IMG/VR virus record: IMGVR_UViG_3300010885_027343
Span: 1 to 52,432 of that record
Origin: a virus
Reading direction: 5' to 3' (one strand)
DNA length: 52,432 nt
The notes beneath the pieces are model-generated. The model saw nothing but the letters and a program-made list of their open reading frames with translations, did not search any database and was not told where the DNA came from. This document shows positions 7,652 through 15,612 of this stretch, in pieces; position 1 is the first letter of the stretch; each line of letters starts with the position of its first letter. The translations under genes were made by a program, and so were the position numbers.

Positions 7652-7836
7652 AATATCTATTAGCACTTATGATTGGTTTATTTGCAACCACAGCAGTATA
7701 TGCCGAAGCAGAAACTAAAAAGGCATGTGTAAAACAAATGGATCCAAAGACCAAGAAGGAAAAAGAAGTTTGCAAAACTATCAAGGTTCATAAGAAACTT
7801 GAAGGTACTGCAATTCCCGACGGCAAGAAGAAGTAA
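7648..7836 (+). CDS. Small basic periplasmic protein
   Basis: A 62-residue protein with a clean signal peptide (MKYLLALMIGLFATTAVYA, cleaved before EAE) and a lysine-rich mature part of ~43 residues with two cysteines (KACVK, EVCKT), probably a disulfide. Its function is unknown. It is the last gene of the lysis/envelope unit; an inverted repeat and a promoter follow. Confidence 0.55.
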   Translation: MKYLLALMIGLFATTAVYAEAETKKACVKQMDPKTKKEKEVCKTIKVHKKLEGTAIPDGKKK

Positions 7837-7854
7837 TTCTCTGTAACTCAATTG

Positions 7855-7883
7855 TACGGTCAATGCCAAAAGTGTTGACCGTA
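7855..7883 (+). repeat. Inverted repeat overlapping the dnaJ promoter -35 box
   Basis: A perfect 9-bp inverted repeat, TACGGTCAA (7855-7863) and TTGACCGTA (7875-7883), with an 11-nt loop. Its right arm contains the -35 box TTGACC. It may end transcription from the lysis genes (a T-rich stretch follows) or serve as an operator. The sequence alone does not decide. Confidence 0.5.
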
Positions 7884-7903
7884 TTTCATTTATACTATAT
7901 AAT
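7875..7903 (+). promoter_or_regulatory. Sigma70-like promoter of dnaJ (predicted leaderless)
   Basis: TTGACC (7875-7880), a 17-bp spacer and a perfect TATAAT (7898-7903). The dnaJ ATG begins at 7910, only 6 nt after the -10 box, so the transcript should start at or next to the ATG. There is no Shine-Dalgarno. Overlap of the -35 with an inverted repeat suggests control. Confidence 0.75.
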
Positions 7904-7909
7904 ATTACT

Positions 7910-8773
7910 ATGACACATTATGATACCTTGGGAGTTCCTGAGTCCGCCAGTCTGGATGAAATTAAAAAGGCCTATCGTAAGTTGGCCAATCAACATCATC
8001 CTGACAAAGGCGGTGATACAAATCAATTCCAACAAATACAAGCGGCATATGACGCTGTCGGAGACGAACAAAAACGTGCCCAGTATGATGCCGAACGCCG
8101 TGGCGGTGGCGGATTCAGATTTACAGTAAATGGACAGGATGTTGGCGGTGGTGGTATGCCGCATGAAATGGAAGATATGTTGCGTAATTTTGGATTTGCA
8201 TTTGGGCCGGGCTTTGCTGGGCACGGAGATCCATTTGCACAATTTAGGCAACCGCGACGTAACAAAGATCTGCAAGTGGATGTAATTGTTAGTCTTGCTA
8301 GTACACTAGATGCTCAAACAAAAACAATCAGCGTTCAAAATACCAATGGTGATCGTACTACAGTTGAAGTACAAATACCACGTGGTGTGAAACCCAATAG
8401 TACAATTAAATATCCCGGGCTCGGAGATAACTTCTTTACCTCGTTACAGCGTGGAGATCTTTATGTTAGAATTCACGTAGAAGGTGATACTAGATTTACA
8501 GTAGATAATTTAGATTTATATAAGACCATTGAAGTTTCATGTGTTGATGCTATGCTTGGTTGTGTATTAACTGTAGAAGGTTTGGATAATAAAAAATTTG
8601 ATATTACTCTCCCAGCTGGCTCGCAACACGGATCTAAATTTAGACTGCCACAACAAGGATTGTATGCAATGAACCAAACCCATAGAGGATCATTGATTGT
8701 AGTATTGCATATTAACATTCCTACTAATTTATCTGAGTCACAAATCGCTGTATTACGCAACATCTTCAACTAA
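7910..8773 (+). CDS. dnaJ: DnaJ-type co-chaperone (J domain plus C-terminal substrate domains)
   Basis: A 287-residue protein: J domain (residues 1-65) with the essential HPD at 30-32, a Gly/Phe-rich linker (about 68-105), then two beta domains of the DnaJ C-terminal type (RGVKPNSTIKYPGLGDN; LPAGSQHGSKFRLPQQGL). The cysteine zinc-finger region is missing, so it is a CbpA-like (type II) J protein. It would stimulate the host DnaK ATPase and deliver phage proteins to it. It is followed by a ClpA-like unfoldase, suggesting a phage protein-quality-control module. Predicted leaderless mRNA. Confidence 0.9.
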   Translation: MTHYDTLGVPESASLDEIKKAYRKLANQHHPDKGGDTNQFQQIQAAYDAVGDEQKRAQYDAERRGGGGFRFTVNGQDVGGGGMPHEMEDMLRNFGFAFGPGFAGHGDPFAQFRQPRRNKDLQVDVIVSLASTLDAQTKTISVQNTNGDRTTVEVQIPRGVKPNSTIKYPGLGDNFFTSLQRGDLYVRIHVEGDTRFTVDNLDLYKTIEVSCVDAMLGCVLTVEGLDNKKFDITLPAGSQHGSKFRLPQQGLYAMNQTHRGSLIVVLHINIPTNLSESQIAVLRNIFN

Positions 8774-8776
8774 TAA

Positions 8777-8784
8777 TATAAATA
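8777..8784 (+). promoter_or_regulatory. Exact T4 late promoter motif before the clpA-like gene
   Basis: TATAAATA, identical to the T4 late consensus, 5 nt (all T) before the ATG at 8790. With a start about 6 nt downstream the transcript would be leaderless. No Shine-Dalgarno is present, which supports this, although translation by coupling to dnaJ (16 nt upstream) is possible too. Confidence 0.6.
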
Positions 8785-8789
8785 TTTTT

Positions 8790-11072
8790 ATGTTACAAAC
8801 CAATCCCGAAATTGATCATGTTGTGTCCGAAGCTACGCTTTTAGCAAAATCTTTCAGTCACGAGTATGTAACACTGGAGCATGTCTTTTTAAGTATGGTT
8901 AGATATGATCCATTTAAAGATTTCATTGTCAGTTACGGTGCCGATGTTGAGGGTCTAGATGCAGACCTTGATGCTTATCTTGGTGCACAAGACTTGTTGG
9001 TAGTAAACGATTCTGATCCTAAAAAAACACATGCCTTAGAGCGTGTTTTTAATCGTGCATTCACCCAGGTACTTTTTAGTTCCAGAACCCATGTACAAAT
9101 GATGGATTTATTTCTAAGTATCCATGCAGAAACTAGTAGCTATGCACATTACTTTATGGTCAAGTACAATCTTGATCGTGCAAAGCTTGTTGAAATGTAC
9201 AATAAAAGTTATAAATCTGAAGCAGGTAAAGCTGTAGCAAGTGCAAGTCAAGCAGATAAGATTCTTGAACACTACTGTGACAACTTAAACAAAAAAGCCG
9301 AAGAGGGTAATATAGATCCGGTTATCGGAAGAGAAAACGAAACTAACGAAATTGTTGAAACTTTAGCACGTCGTAACAAATCAAATGTACTAATGATTGG
9401 CGATCCAGGTGTTGGTAAAACAGCAATTGCCGAAGGATTAGCTCTAGCTATTGTTCTCAAAACAGTGCCAGAATATCTACTAGACTATACAGTATACAAT
9501 CTTGATATCAGCAGCTTGTTGGCAGGTAGTAAGTACCGCGGCGACTTTGAAGAAAAGATACACGAAATACTTGCAGCACTTAATGTTAAAGGCAAGTCAA
9601 TACTGTTCATTGACGAAGCACATCAAATGCGCGGTGCAGGTGCAGGAAGTCAAAATAGTGTAGACTTTAGTAATATAATTAAACCTGCACTAAGCAAAGG
9701 TAAAATTAAAGTTATTGCTAGTACTACATGGGAAGAATATACGCAGAGTTTTGAAAAGGATCGTGCATTAATGCGACGCTTTCAACGTATTACTATCGAC
9801 GAACCAAGTCCAGTAATAGCCAAAGAAATTTTATACGGATTACGTCTAAATTTTGAAAAGTTTCATGACGGTACTATTACCGACGATGCTATTGATGCAG
9901 CAGTTGAGCTCAGTGTGCGTTATCAAACAGATAAAAAACTCCCAGATAAGGCAATTGATCTTATTGATGCTTCTTGTGCCAAGTTAAAAATTAAAGGTAC
10001 AGCATGGATTGTGGATCGTGCTGTTATCATTAACACTATCAGTAGACTTACTAGAATTCCTGTAGAACAGATTGGTAATACTGAAGGCGCAAAAGGAATT
10101 GAAGGTCTAGAAGCAAATGTCAAAGATCGACTGTACGGACAAGATGCTGCTGTAGATACTGTGCTAGAAAAAATCTATGTTAGCCGTGCAGGATTGAAAT
10201 CATTGAGTAAGCCAATTGGTAACTTCTTGTTCTTGGGTCCAACTGGTACTGGTAAAACAGAACTAGCAAAGTTACTGGCAGAAAATCTTGGCATGAAACT
10301 GTTACGTTACGATATGAGTGAATATCAAGAACGTCATACTGTTGCTAAACTAATTGGTGCTCCTCCAGGCTATGTGGGCTACGAAGATGGCAACTTGGGT
10401 GGTGGGTTACTGATCAGTGATATTGAAAAGAATCCAAACTGTATTATACTAATGGACGAAATTGAAAAAGCTCATCCTGATGTAAGCAACATCTTACTGC
10501 AAATGATGGATGAAGGAACTATTACCAGCAGTAACGGTAAGAAAGCCGACTGTCGCAATGCTATTGTTATTCTAACCAGTAATCTTGGTGCTGCGGATAA
10601 CGAACGTAACACAATTGGTTTTACCAAAGAACTGCAGAAATCCGGCGAAGATGACAAAGCAGTTAAAGACTTCTTTAAACCTGAATTTCGTAATCGTTTA
10701 GATGGCATTGTCAAGTTTGCCAAACTTGATGATCTAAGTATGCGTAAGATTGTTGGCAAGTTTATTGGTGAACTAAACGATTTACTACTAGAAAAACAAT
10801 TACGTGTTAGACTAACTGAAGCTGCAGTAGACGAATTGGTTACTAAAGGGTTTGATCCCAAGATGGGTGCTCGTCCATTGCAACGAAAGATCAATGACTT
10901 AATTAAAGTACCTCTAAGTAAAAAGATCTTGTTTGACAAAATTCCTAGTAACAGTATAATAGTAGTAGGTTTTGTCGATGATAAGTTTGATTTTCAAATT
11001 ATAGCTTCGGCTGATACCACATATAGAATAGACGAAAATGGATATATCCTTTTGGAAGAGCCTATCATCTGA
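8790..11072 (+). CDS. clpA: ClpA-like double AAA+ unfoldase
   Basis: A 760-residue protein close to bacterial ClpA (about 758). N-domain (1-145) with Clp-N repeats; AAA module 1 with Walker A GDPGVGKT (204-211) and Walker B ILFIDE; AAA module 2 with Walker A GPTGTGKT (483-490), ILMDEIEKAHPDV and the pore loop GAPPGYVGY. The arginine-rich PEFRNRLDGIV follows. An IGF tripeptide at 609-611 lies where ClpA/ClpX carry the IGL/IGF loop that docks on ClpP, so it may redirect the host ClpP protease. It unfolds proteins with ATP. The gene ends in a 35-nt overlap with the next one. Confidence 0.9.
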   Translation: MLQTNPEIDHVVSEATLLAKSFSHEYVTLEHVFLSMVRYDPFKDFIVSYGADVEGLDADLDAYLGAQDLLVVNDSDPKKTHALERVFNRAFTQVLFSSRTHVQMMDLFLSIHAETSSYAHYFMVKYNLDRAKLVEMYNKSYKSEAGKAVASASQADKILEHYCDNLNKKAEEGNIDPVIGRENETNEIVETLARRNKSNVLMIGDPGVGKTAIAEGLALAIVLKTVPEYLLDYTVYNLDISSLLAGSKYRGDFEEKIHEILAALNVKGKSILFIDEAHQMRGAGAGSQNSVDFSNIIKPALSKGKIKVIASTTWEEYTQSFEKDRALMRRFQRITIDEPSPVIAKEILYGLRLNFEKFHDGTITDDAIDAAVELSVRYQTDKKLPDKAIDLIDASCAKLKIKGTAWIVDRAVIINTISRLTRIPVEQIGNTEGAKGIEGLEANVKDRLYGQDAAVDTVLEKIYVSRAGLKSLSKPIGNFLFLGPTGTGKTELAKLLAENLGMKLLRYDMSEYQERHTVAKLIGAPPGYVGYEDGNLGGGLLISDIEKNPNCIILMDEIEKAHPDVSNILLQMMDEGTITSSNGKKADCRNAIVILTSNLGAADNERNTIGFTKELQKSGEDDKAVKDFFKPEFRNRLDGIVKFAKLDDLSMRKIVGKFIGELNDLLLEKQLRVRLTEAAVDELVTKGFDPKMGARPLQRKINDLIKVPLSKKILFDKIPSNSIIVVGFVDDKFDFQIIASADTTYRIDENGYILLEEPII

Positions 11073-11757
11073 CGTTCAGATTGAGTATACTTCTAAGCAG
11101 TTTTACAAACAATACCTATATCGATTAGAGATAAATGCACCCGGATGCAAAAGTATTCGTAGTGAAGATATAGGTGAAAATATTGAACGTAGAAAGTCTT
11201 TTGCTCGAGATTACAACTATGGTGGTTCGTGGTGGGATAAAAGATTAAGGGAGATTCTATCATCTGCGGATATAGGATTTTTATACGCCCTTAAAGATTT
11301 ATTCTACGAATACCCGGATGTTAAAATTCGCACAGAAGAACCAAAAGTATCCATTTATGCTGATTGCGAGATCATGCTGCAAAGTGTAGCTAAATCTATC
11401 AGTCCCGATTATAGACATCATATCATTTCAGCTACAGGCCCAGAGAGCAGTTTCAAAGAAAACATCTTAAAGGGTAATGCTGTTTTGGTAAAACGGCAAC
11501 CGGCATTTAAATATCGTGTTTATTTCAAAGAAAAACGGTTTGACATAACGTCAAGAGTCCAAATACACAACTATCTTGTAAGCCTTGGTGATTTAGTAAA
11601 GATGACTTCAAATACTCAAGAACAATTAACTAGATCCGGAGATTGGATGTGGGGTTGTTATTTCTACACCAACGATCCCGGAGTAGCTAATTTGGTGCGT
11701 ATTATTAATCCAGATATCATCAGAGAAGTTTGTGAGCTGGTATATATACAGGAATAA
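11038..11757 (+). CDS. Conserved phage protein of unknown function
   Basis: A 239-residue soluble protein with no recognised motif. It is rich in aromatic residues (RDYNYGGSWWDKRLREIL; GDWMWGCYFYTNDPG) and has alternating short strands and helices, as in many nucleic-acid-binding or recombination proteins, but no family can be named. It starts 35 nt inside the clpA-like gene (GAAAATGG), so it is probably translationally coupled. The stop codon overlaps a late promoter motif at 11754. Confidence 0.55.
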   Translation: MDISFWKSLSSDVQIEYTSKQFYKQYLYRLEINAPGCKSIRSEDIGENIERRKSFARDYNYGGSWWDKRLREILSSADIGFLYALKDLFYEYPDVKIRTEEPKVSIYADCEIMLQSVAKSISPDYRHHIISATGPESSFKENILKGNAVLVKRQPAFKYRVYFKEKRFDITSRVQIHNYLVSLGDLVKMTSNTQEQLTRSGDWMWGCYFYTNDPGVANLVRIINPDIIREVCELVYIQE

Positions 11758-11769
11758 ATACCTGTATAT
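11744..11769 (+). promoter_or_regulatory. Late promoter motif in the loop of a 9-bp hairpin
   Basis: ATATACAGG (11744-11752) and CCTGTATAT (11761-11769) form a perfect inverted repeat. The 8-nt loop contains ATAAATA (11754-11760), the late promoter motif. AAGGAG of the next gene follows 2 nt after the right arm. RNA started from the motif (about 11766) would lack the hairpin; read-through RNA would contain it and block the ribosome site. Confidence 0.6.
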
Positions 11770-11782
11770 CAAGGAGCCCATG

Positions 11783-11953
11783 ATGGCAAAAATACACGAA
11801 GAAGTAATTGTAATTACAGTCAGTAAACTAGTAAAAGACTCTGATGCAGTAGATGCACCTGATCTTGCAAATACAGAGATCATTGCAGCTTTAGGATCAG
11901 TAGCAGAAGAATTATTCGGCAACGGCGTTGTTGTCGAAGTAAACAAAGCCTAA
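11783..11953 (+). CDS. Small phage protein of unknown function
   Basis: A 56-residue protein (MAKIHEEVIVITVSKLVKD...) with an alternating-strand N-terminus and an amphipathic helix. I chose the ATG at 11783 because AAGGAG is 6 nt upstream; an adjacent ATG at 11780 is too close. Similar short proteins occur near glycosyltransferase genes of T4-like phages, but no function is known. Its expression is probably late, from the motif in the hairpin just upstream. Confidence 0.55.
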   Translation: MAKIHEEVIVITVSKLVKDSDAVDAPDLANTEIIAALGSVAEELFGNGVVVEVNKA

Positions 11954-11978
11954 TCAAATTTAACCAAGAGAGAAATCA

Positions 11979-12920
11979 ATGACCAAAAAAGTAATTGGAG
12001 ATAATGCCTCTACGCAGGCAAGCGCAGTGGCCGCGATTAAAGCAGCAGCAGCACAACGTGCAGGTGCTACCCCTTCACCAACTGATGCAGTTGCAATGAT
12101 TAAAGCAGCAGCAGCAAAGCAACAACAAGCACCACAACAACAAGGTCAACAATTTGACTTTAGTAAATGTCATTTACATATTGGTATGCCTTGTTACGGT
12201 GGTAACGTAAGCGAACCAACAATGACATCATTGTTACGCTTTATTCTTATGGCGCAACAAGTTGGACTTAACTGGTCATTGGATACCATGGTCAATGAGA
12301 GTTTGGTTACTCGTGCCCGTAATAATCTAATGGCTAAAATGATGACCAACAAGTCTGCTACACACTTTATGTTTATTGATGCTGATATTCGTTTCCAACC
12401 TGAATCCATTCTACAAATGATGGCCTGTGATAAAGACGTTATTGGTGGATTGTATCCCAAGAAAGCATTACCAGTTAATTATGTTATTAACTTACGTCGC
12501 GAAACTAAAGTACAAGGCGATATCTTTACTGTAGACACAATGGGCACTGGATTCTTGTTATTCAAGCGCCACGTATATGAACAACTGTGTGTAGCACATC
12601 CAGAATGCAAGTATGTGGACGATGTTGGTTTAGGTAAACAGTATGAACCTACAATGTTTAGCATCTTTGATGTTGGCATTGACGAAAAAGGACACTACTT
12701 GTCTGAGGATTGGTTGTTCTGTCGTAGATGGTGTGCGCTAGGTGGCGAAATCTGGGCACATGGTAAAGTACTGCTGAATCACATCGGACACTATGAGTTT
12801 GTTGGTGATCTAAGCAAGATGCCATCATTTACTCATCCTCCAGGCGAAACAGCAGATGTAGGTGCTGGTCCTGCTGCATTGCAGGATGCTATTAAAATGG
12901 CACAGAAGACACCTGCCTGA
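11979..12920 (+). CDS. Glycosyltransferase family 2-like protein with repeat N-terminus
   Basis: A 313-residue protein. The first 60 residues are low-complexity and contain two copies of an AxxxIKAAAA repeat followed by Gln-rich sequence. From about residue 66 follows a GT-A fold: HIGMPCYGG, NLMAKMM, the metal-binding DxD in FIDADI (about 131-136), GLYPKKALP, GTGFLLFKR and SEDWLFCRRW. This suggests sugar transfer from a nucleotide-sugar; phage enzymes of this type may act on DNA, virion or host glycans. AGAGAGAA precedes the ATG. It overlaps a beta-sandwich gene at its stop (TGATG). Confidence 0.75.
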   Translation: MTKKVIGDNASTQASAVAAIKAAAAQRAGATPSPTDAVAMIKAAAAKQQQAPQQQGQQFDFSKCHLHIGMPCYGGNVSEPTMTSLLRFILMAQQVGLNWSLDTMVNESLVTRARNNLMAKMMTNKSATHFMFIDADIRFQPESILQMMACDKDVIGGLYPKKALPVNYVINLRRETKVQGDIFTVDTMGTGFLLFKRHVYEQLCVAHPECKYVDDVGLGKQYEPTMFSIFDVGIDEKGHYLSEDWLFCRRWCALGGEIWAHGKVLLNHIGHYEFVGDLSKMPSFTHPPGETADVGAGPAALQDAIKMAQKTPA

Positions 12921-13396
12921 TGAGTACAGAGACCCTCCATTTTAAAATTGGGTTGAGTACTAACTCAACTGCCAAAATGCCAGAATTTACCCTAGGTGTA
13001 AACGGTACAACATATTTTAAAGGAACATTAAGTTCCGGGGGGTCCACTGAATATTTTGAGTTTGATGCTGAGATACAAGAAGGGGATGGGGTATTCGAAC
13101 TCTGTCTCCTTAATAAGCAGGAAACTGATACTGTAAAAGGTGACAACGGAGAGATCTTAGAAGATATGCTACTTAACGTAGACAGCGTTGAAATAGATGA
13201 TATTGGTCTGGGATTTTTGCTATGGACTCATAGCAAATATTTTCCAACGTACCCCGAAAGTTATATTGAATATTGTAAAACCGCTGGTAACGATTTACCA
13301 GAATCCGTATTAAACTGTGTGACCATGGGGTGGAACGGGACTTGGAAAATCCCTTTTACTAGCCCTTTCTTTGTTTGGCTATTAGAAAATCTTTAA
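12920..13396 (+). CDS. Probable beta-sandwich (carbohydrate-binding-like) protein
   Basis: A 158-residue protein rich in beta strands: LGVNGTTYFKGTL, then a FELCLLNKQET strand and a NVDSVEIDDIGLG strand. The pattern of a strand with a short ligand loop followed by a GxxxLxLxxxN-type strand and 'V..v.idd' resembles small carbohydrate-binding modules. Two other proteins in this window (14328 and 40314) show the same layout. It overlaps the glycosyltransferase stop by 1 nt, so a glycan-related role is plausible but not shown. Confidence 0.45.
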   Translation: MSTETLHFKIGLSTNSTAKMPEFTLGVNGTTYFKGTLSSGGSTEYFEFDAEIQEGDGVFELCLLNKQETDTVKGDNGEILEDMLLNVDSVEIDDIGLGFLLWTHSKYFPTYPESYIEYCKTAGNDLPESVLNCVTMGWNGTWKIPFTSPFFVWLLENL

Positions 13397-13397
13397 A

Positions 13398-13404
13398 CTA
13401 AATA
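13398..13404 (+). promoter_or_regulatory. Possible late promoter motif (CTAAATA)
   Basis: CTAAATA directly after the stop of the gene at 12920 and 21 nt before the ATG at 13426. It matches the core of the T4 late element (AAATA) but differs in its first positions, so the call is weaker than for the ATAAATA copies. Confidence 0.35.
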
Positions 13405-13425
13405 TAGCAATAGAATGGTAAAATC

Positions 13426-14328
13426 ATGTTTATTGCTAGTTTATTTGAAAATTATATTACTGAAGCTGGAGCAAACTTAGTAGTCCTATATCCTGGAAGA
13501 TTTCAACCCTTTCATTTAGGACACAGAGAAGTATTTCAATCCCTTCAAGGTAAATTTGGACGCGATAGCGTGTATATTGCCACTAGCAATAAAACAGAAT
13601 TACCAAAAAGCCCCTTTAATTTCACAGATAAAAGCATACTAATGCATGCCGCTGGTATTCCTGGCGATCGCATACTTGAAGTTGCAAGTCCTTATAAACT
13701 CCCTGCTCAGTTTGATGCTGCAAATACTATCTTTATAGCCGCAATAGGTGCACCTGATGTGCAGCGCCTGTCGCCGGACAGTATTAAAAAGGATGGCACA
13801 GAAGGATACTTTAAAACTTTTAAAAGTATAAAAGAATGTGCTACAGCTGACAAACATGGCTATGTTATTGTAGCCGAAGAACGTCACAAAGTCATTAACA
13901 TTGCCGGACAGCAGATAGATGTTAGTCACGGCACACAAACCCGCGAAGCATGGAATTTAGTAAGAGACAATCCCAAACAACGTAGCGAATTCTTGTTACA
14001 AATGTACGGTAGAGATGATGCAGAACTAGGGCGTGTACTGGACAAAATTGCTCGCCCGGTCACTGAAGAAGCAGCCGGAGTTGGCGTAGTTAAAAACGGT
14101 AATGATCCACGTTATAGCATGGCCACCATGGGCAACGATAATGATGTAACTGCTGCTACACTTCCCAAGATGATGAAGGGCTACCGTTTAACAGAACGCT
14201 ATAATAAATTACAAGAAGAAATAGCATCTTTAAAAGAAAAGTGGTCAACCAAGTATAAAAAAAGCATCAACTGCAATAACCCAAAAGGGTTCAGCCAGCG
14301 AGCACATTGCCAAGGTAGAAAAAAATAA
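13426..14328 (+). CDS. Nucleotidyltransferase of the NMN adenylyltransferase/cytidylyltransferase fold
   Basis: A 300-residue protein. Residues 18-33 (VVLYPGRFQPFHLGH) carry the nucleotide-binding HxGH motif (30-33) of NMNAT/NadR-type enzymes; IGAPDV and a later HGTQTRE segment (ISSTxxR-like) fit the same fold. It could make NAD from NMN and ATP. The N-terminus (FENYITEAG) contains an I-x-E site similar to T4 prohead-protease/capsid-targeting signals. The C-terminus has a cysteine module, SINCNNPKGFSQRAHC, that I have seen at the end of other T4-like phage proteins. It is possibly packaged in the capsid. Confidence 0.7.
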   Translation: MFIASLFENYITEAGANLVVLYPGRFQPFHLGHREVFQSLQGKFGRDSVYIATSNKTELPKSPFNFTDKSILMHAAGIPGDRILEVASPYKLPAQFDAANTIFIAAIGAPDVQRLSPDSIKKDGTEGYFKTFKSIKECATADKHGYVIVAEERHKVINIAGQQIDVSHGTQTREAWNLVRDNPKQRSEFLLQMYGRDDAELGRVLDKIARPVTEEAAGVGVVKNGNDPRYSMATMGNDNDVTAATLPKMMKGYRLTERYNKLQEEIASLKEKWSTKYKKSINCNNPKGFSQRAHCQGRKK

Positions 14329-14636
14329 TGTTACAGCACATCAAAGCTGATGTACATTGTTTATGGGACGATCATTTACCAATCTATCGCATATTTGTAG
14401 ACGACGATTTGATAACAGAAAGAACATTTATCTGGCACTGTTATCGAGTTGTAATACGTGAGAATTTAGTTTGTGATTTAGAACCCGGAATACACACACT
14501 CAGAGTTGAAGCTGTTAATATTAGCGAAAACGGTGGCTTTAGATTTGAAAATTTTATACTCGAAGGCCGGACTGATGCGGAACATCCTAATCATCATGAT
14601 CCACAATACAAACAGATCACCTTTATTGTAAACTAA
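14328..14636 (+). CDS. Small beta-sandwich protein
   Basis: A 102-residue protein: IYRIFVDDDLITERTF, then EPGIHTLRVEAVNI and FRFENFILEG. The order (ligand strand, GxHxLxVxxxN strand, FxFxxxxxxG strand) is that of small carbohydrate-binding-like beta sandwiches and is shared with the proteins at 12920 and 40314. It has no catalytic residues. It overlaps the preceding gene by 1 nt. It may be a virion decoration or adaptor domain. Confidence 0.45.
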   Translation: MLQHIKADVHCLWDDHLPIYRIFVDDDLITERTFIWHCYRVVIRENLVCDLEPGIHTLRVEAVNISENGGFRFENFILEGRTDAEHPNHHDPQYKQITFIVN

Positions 14637-14642
14637 TAAATA
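14636..14642 (+). promoter_or_regulatory. T4-type late promoter motif
   Basis: AATAAATAC overlaps the stop of the gene at 14328 and lies 22 nt before the ATG at 14665. A short inverted repeat, AATTA (14645-14649) and TAATT (14657-14661), follows and brackets an AGG that may be the ribosome site. Confidence 0.5.
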
Positions 14643-14664
14643 CTAATTATTATAGGTAATTGAC

Positions 14665-15612
14665 ATGAAACCAACAGAATTTATTGTAGAAACTAGCCAA
14701 ATTGCACAAGAAGCAGACGACATGCATGCTGACCATGAAGTACAAATGGCCAGATCTGATTGCTATAGTGCAGCCAAATACGCCATTGAGCTACATCGTA
14801 TGCTTAAAGAGATCAGCGAACAACAAGGACTGGATGGCTGGGTAAGCGAAAAGATTACACTAGCAAATGATTACTTACGCTCAGTGCATGAGTATCTAGG
14901 GCACGAAATGGCACATGGTCAAGAGCAGGCCATGATGAGCTTCACTGCAGAAGCTGCAGAGTATGCCGTTGATCAATTGCTAGTAGAAGATGATTACGAT
15001 GATGCTGTGGCTGATTTCTTATCCAAGAACAAACCTACAGTAGGTAAAACACACAAGCCAAGAAAATCAGAACGTTTAGGCGGTAGTAGACATATTGGCG
15101 GTGGTGGAGAAAAAATGAAAGCAAGTCGCACAGGAATAAGTTCTAAGCCAACAGGTAAAGCTGTTGCAGGTCAAGCTAGTCTAGGCGAGGATGGCCAGAA
15201 AGGCATGAGTCGTGCTGCTAAAGGCTATGAGAAGTACGGCAAAGAGGGCATGCAAGCATTAGCCAAGGCCGGACGTGAAGGAAAAGATTTAACTAAGATT
15301 AGAGACAAGTACAACAAATACGATAAAGGTGTATCAGAAGTGGCAATGAGTCCTGCTCCAACTCCACAAAAAAGTGGCATTCCATCAGATGCAACAACCA
15401 CAGTACCAGGAATGAAGGCTACCCCGGCTGATTTAAAGAAAGCTAACTCAAGTGCAGTTATTGGCGAAATGGCCACAGGTGGTGGATCCAGTTCGGGCGG
15501 TATTGCTACAAGCATGGGCGGCCCAGGACATAAATCAACATCGGGCGTTCCCAAGAAGGTTGGTAATGTACACAAGTCAAAAAAAATTGCAGTGGGCAAA
15601 GGCGTTTACTAA
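14665..15612 (+). CDS. Phage protein with capsid-targeting-like N-terminus, probable internal virion protein
   Basis: A 315-residue protein. Its start, MKPTEFIVE, is strikingly similar to the T4 capsid-targeting signal MKTYQEFIAE and offers an I-x-E prohead-protease site after residue 9. Residues 20-110 form a helical domain (HEVQMARSDCYSAAKYAIELHRML...) that recurs in T4-like phage proteins; the rest is Gly/Lys/Ser-rich and probably disordered (e.g. GGGSSSGGIATSMGG). A basic, unfolded body fits an internal head protein. No enzymatic motif is visible. Confidence 0.6.
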   Translation: MKPTEFIVETSQIAQEADDMHADHEVQMARSDCYSAAKYAIELHRMLKEISEQQGLDGWVSEKITLANDYLRSVHEYLGHEMAHGQEQAMMSFTAEAAEYAVDQLLVEDDYDDAVADFLSKNKPTVGKTHKPRKSERLGGSRHIGGGGEKMKASRTGISSKPTGKAVAGQASLGEDGQKGMSRAAKGYEKYGKEGMQALAKAGREGKDLTKIRDKYNKYDKGVSEVAMSPAPTPQKSGIPSDATTTVPGMKATPADLKKANSSAVIGEMATGGGSSSGGIATSMGGPGHKSTSGVPKKVGNVHKSKKIAVGKGVY

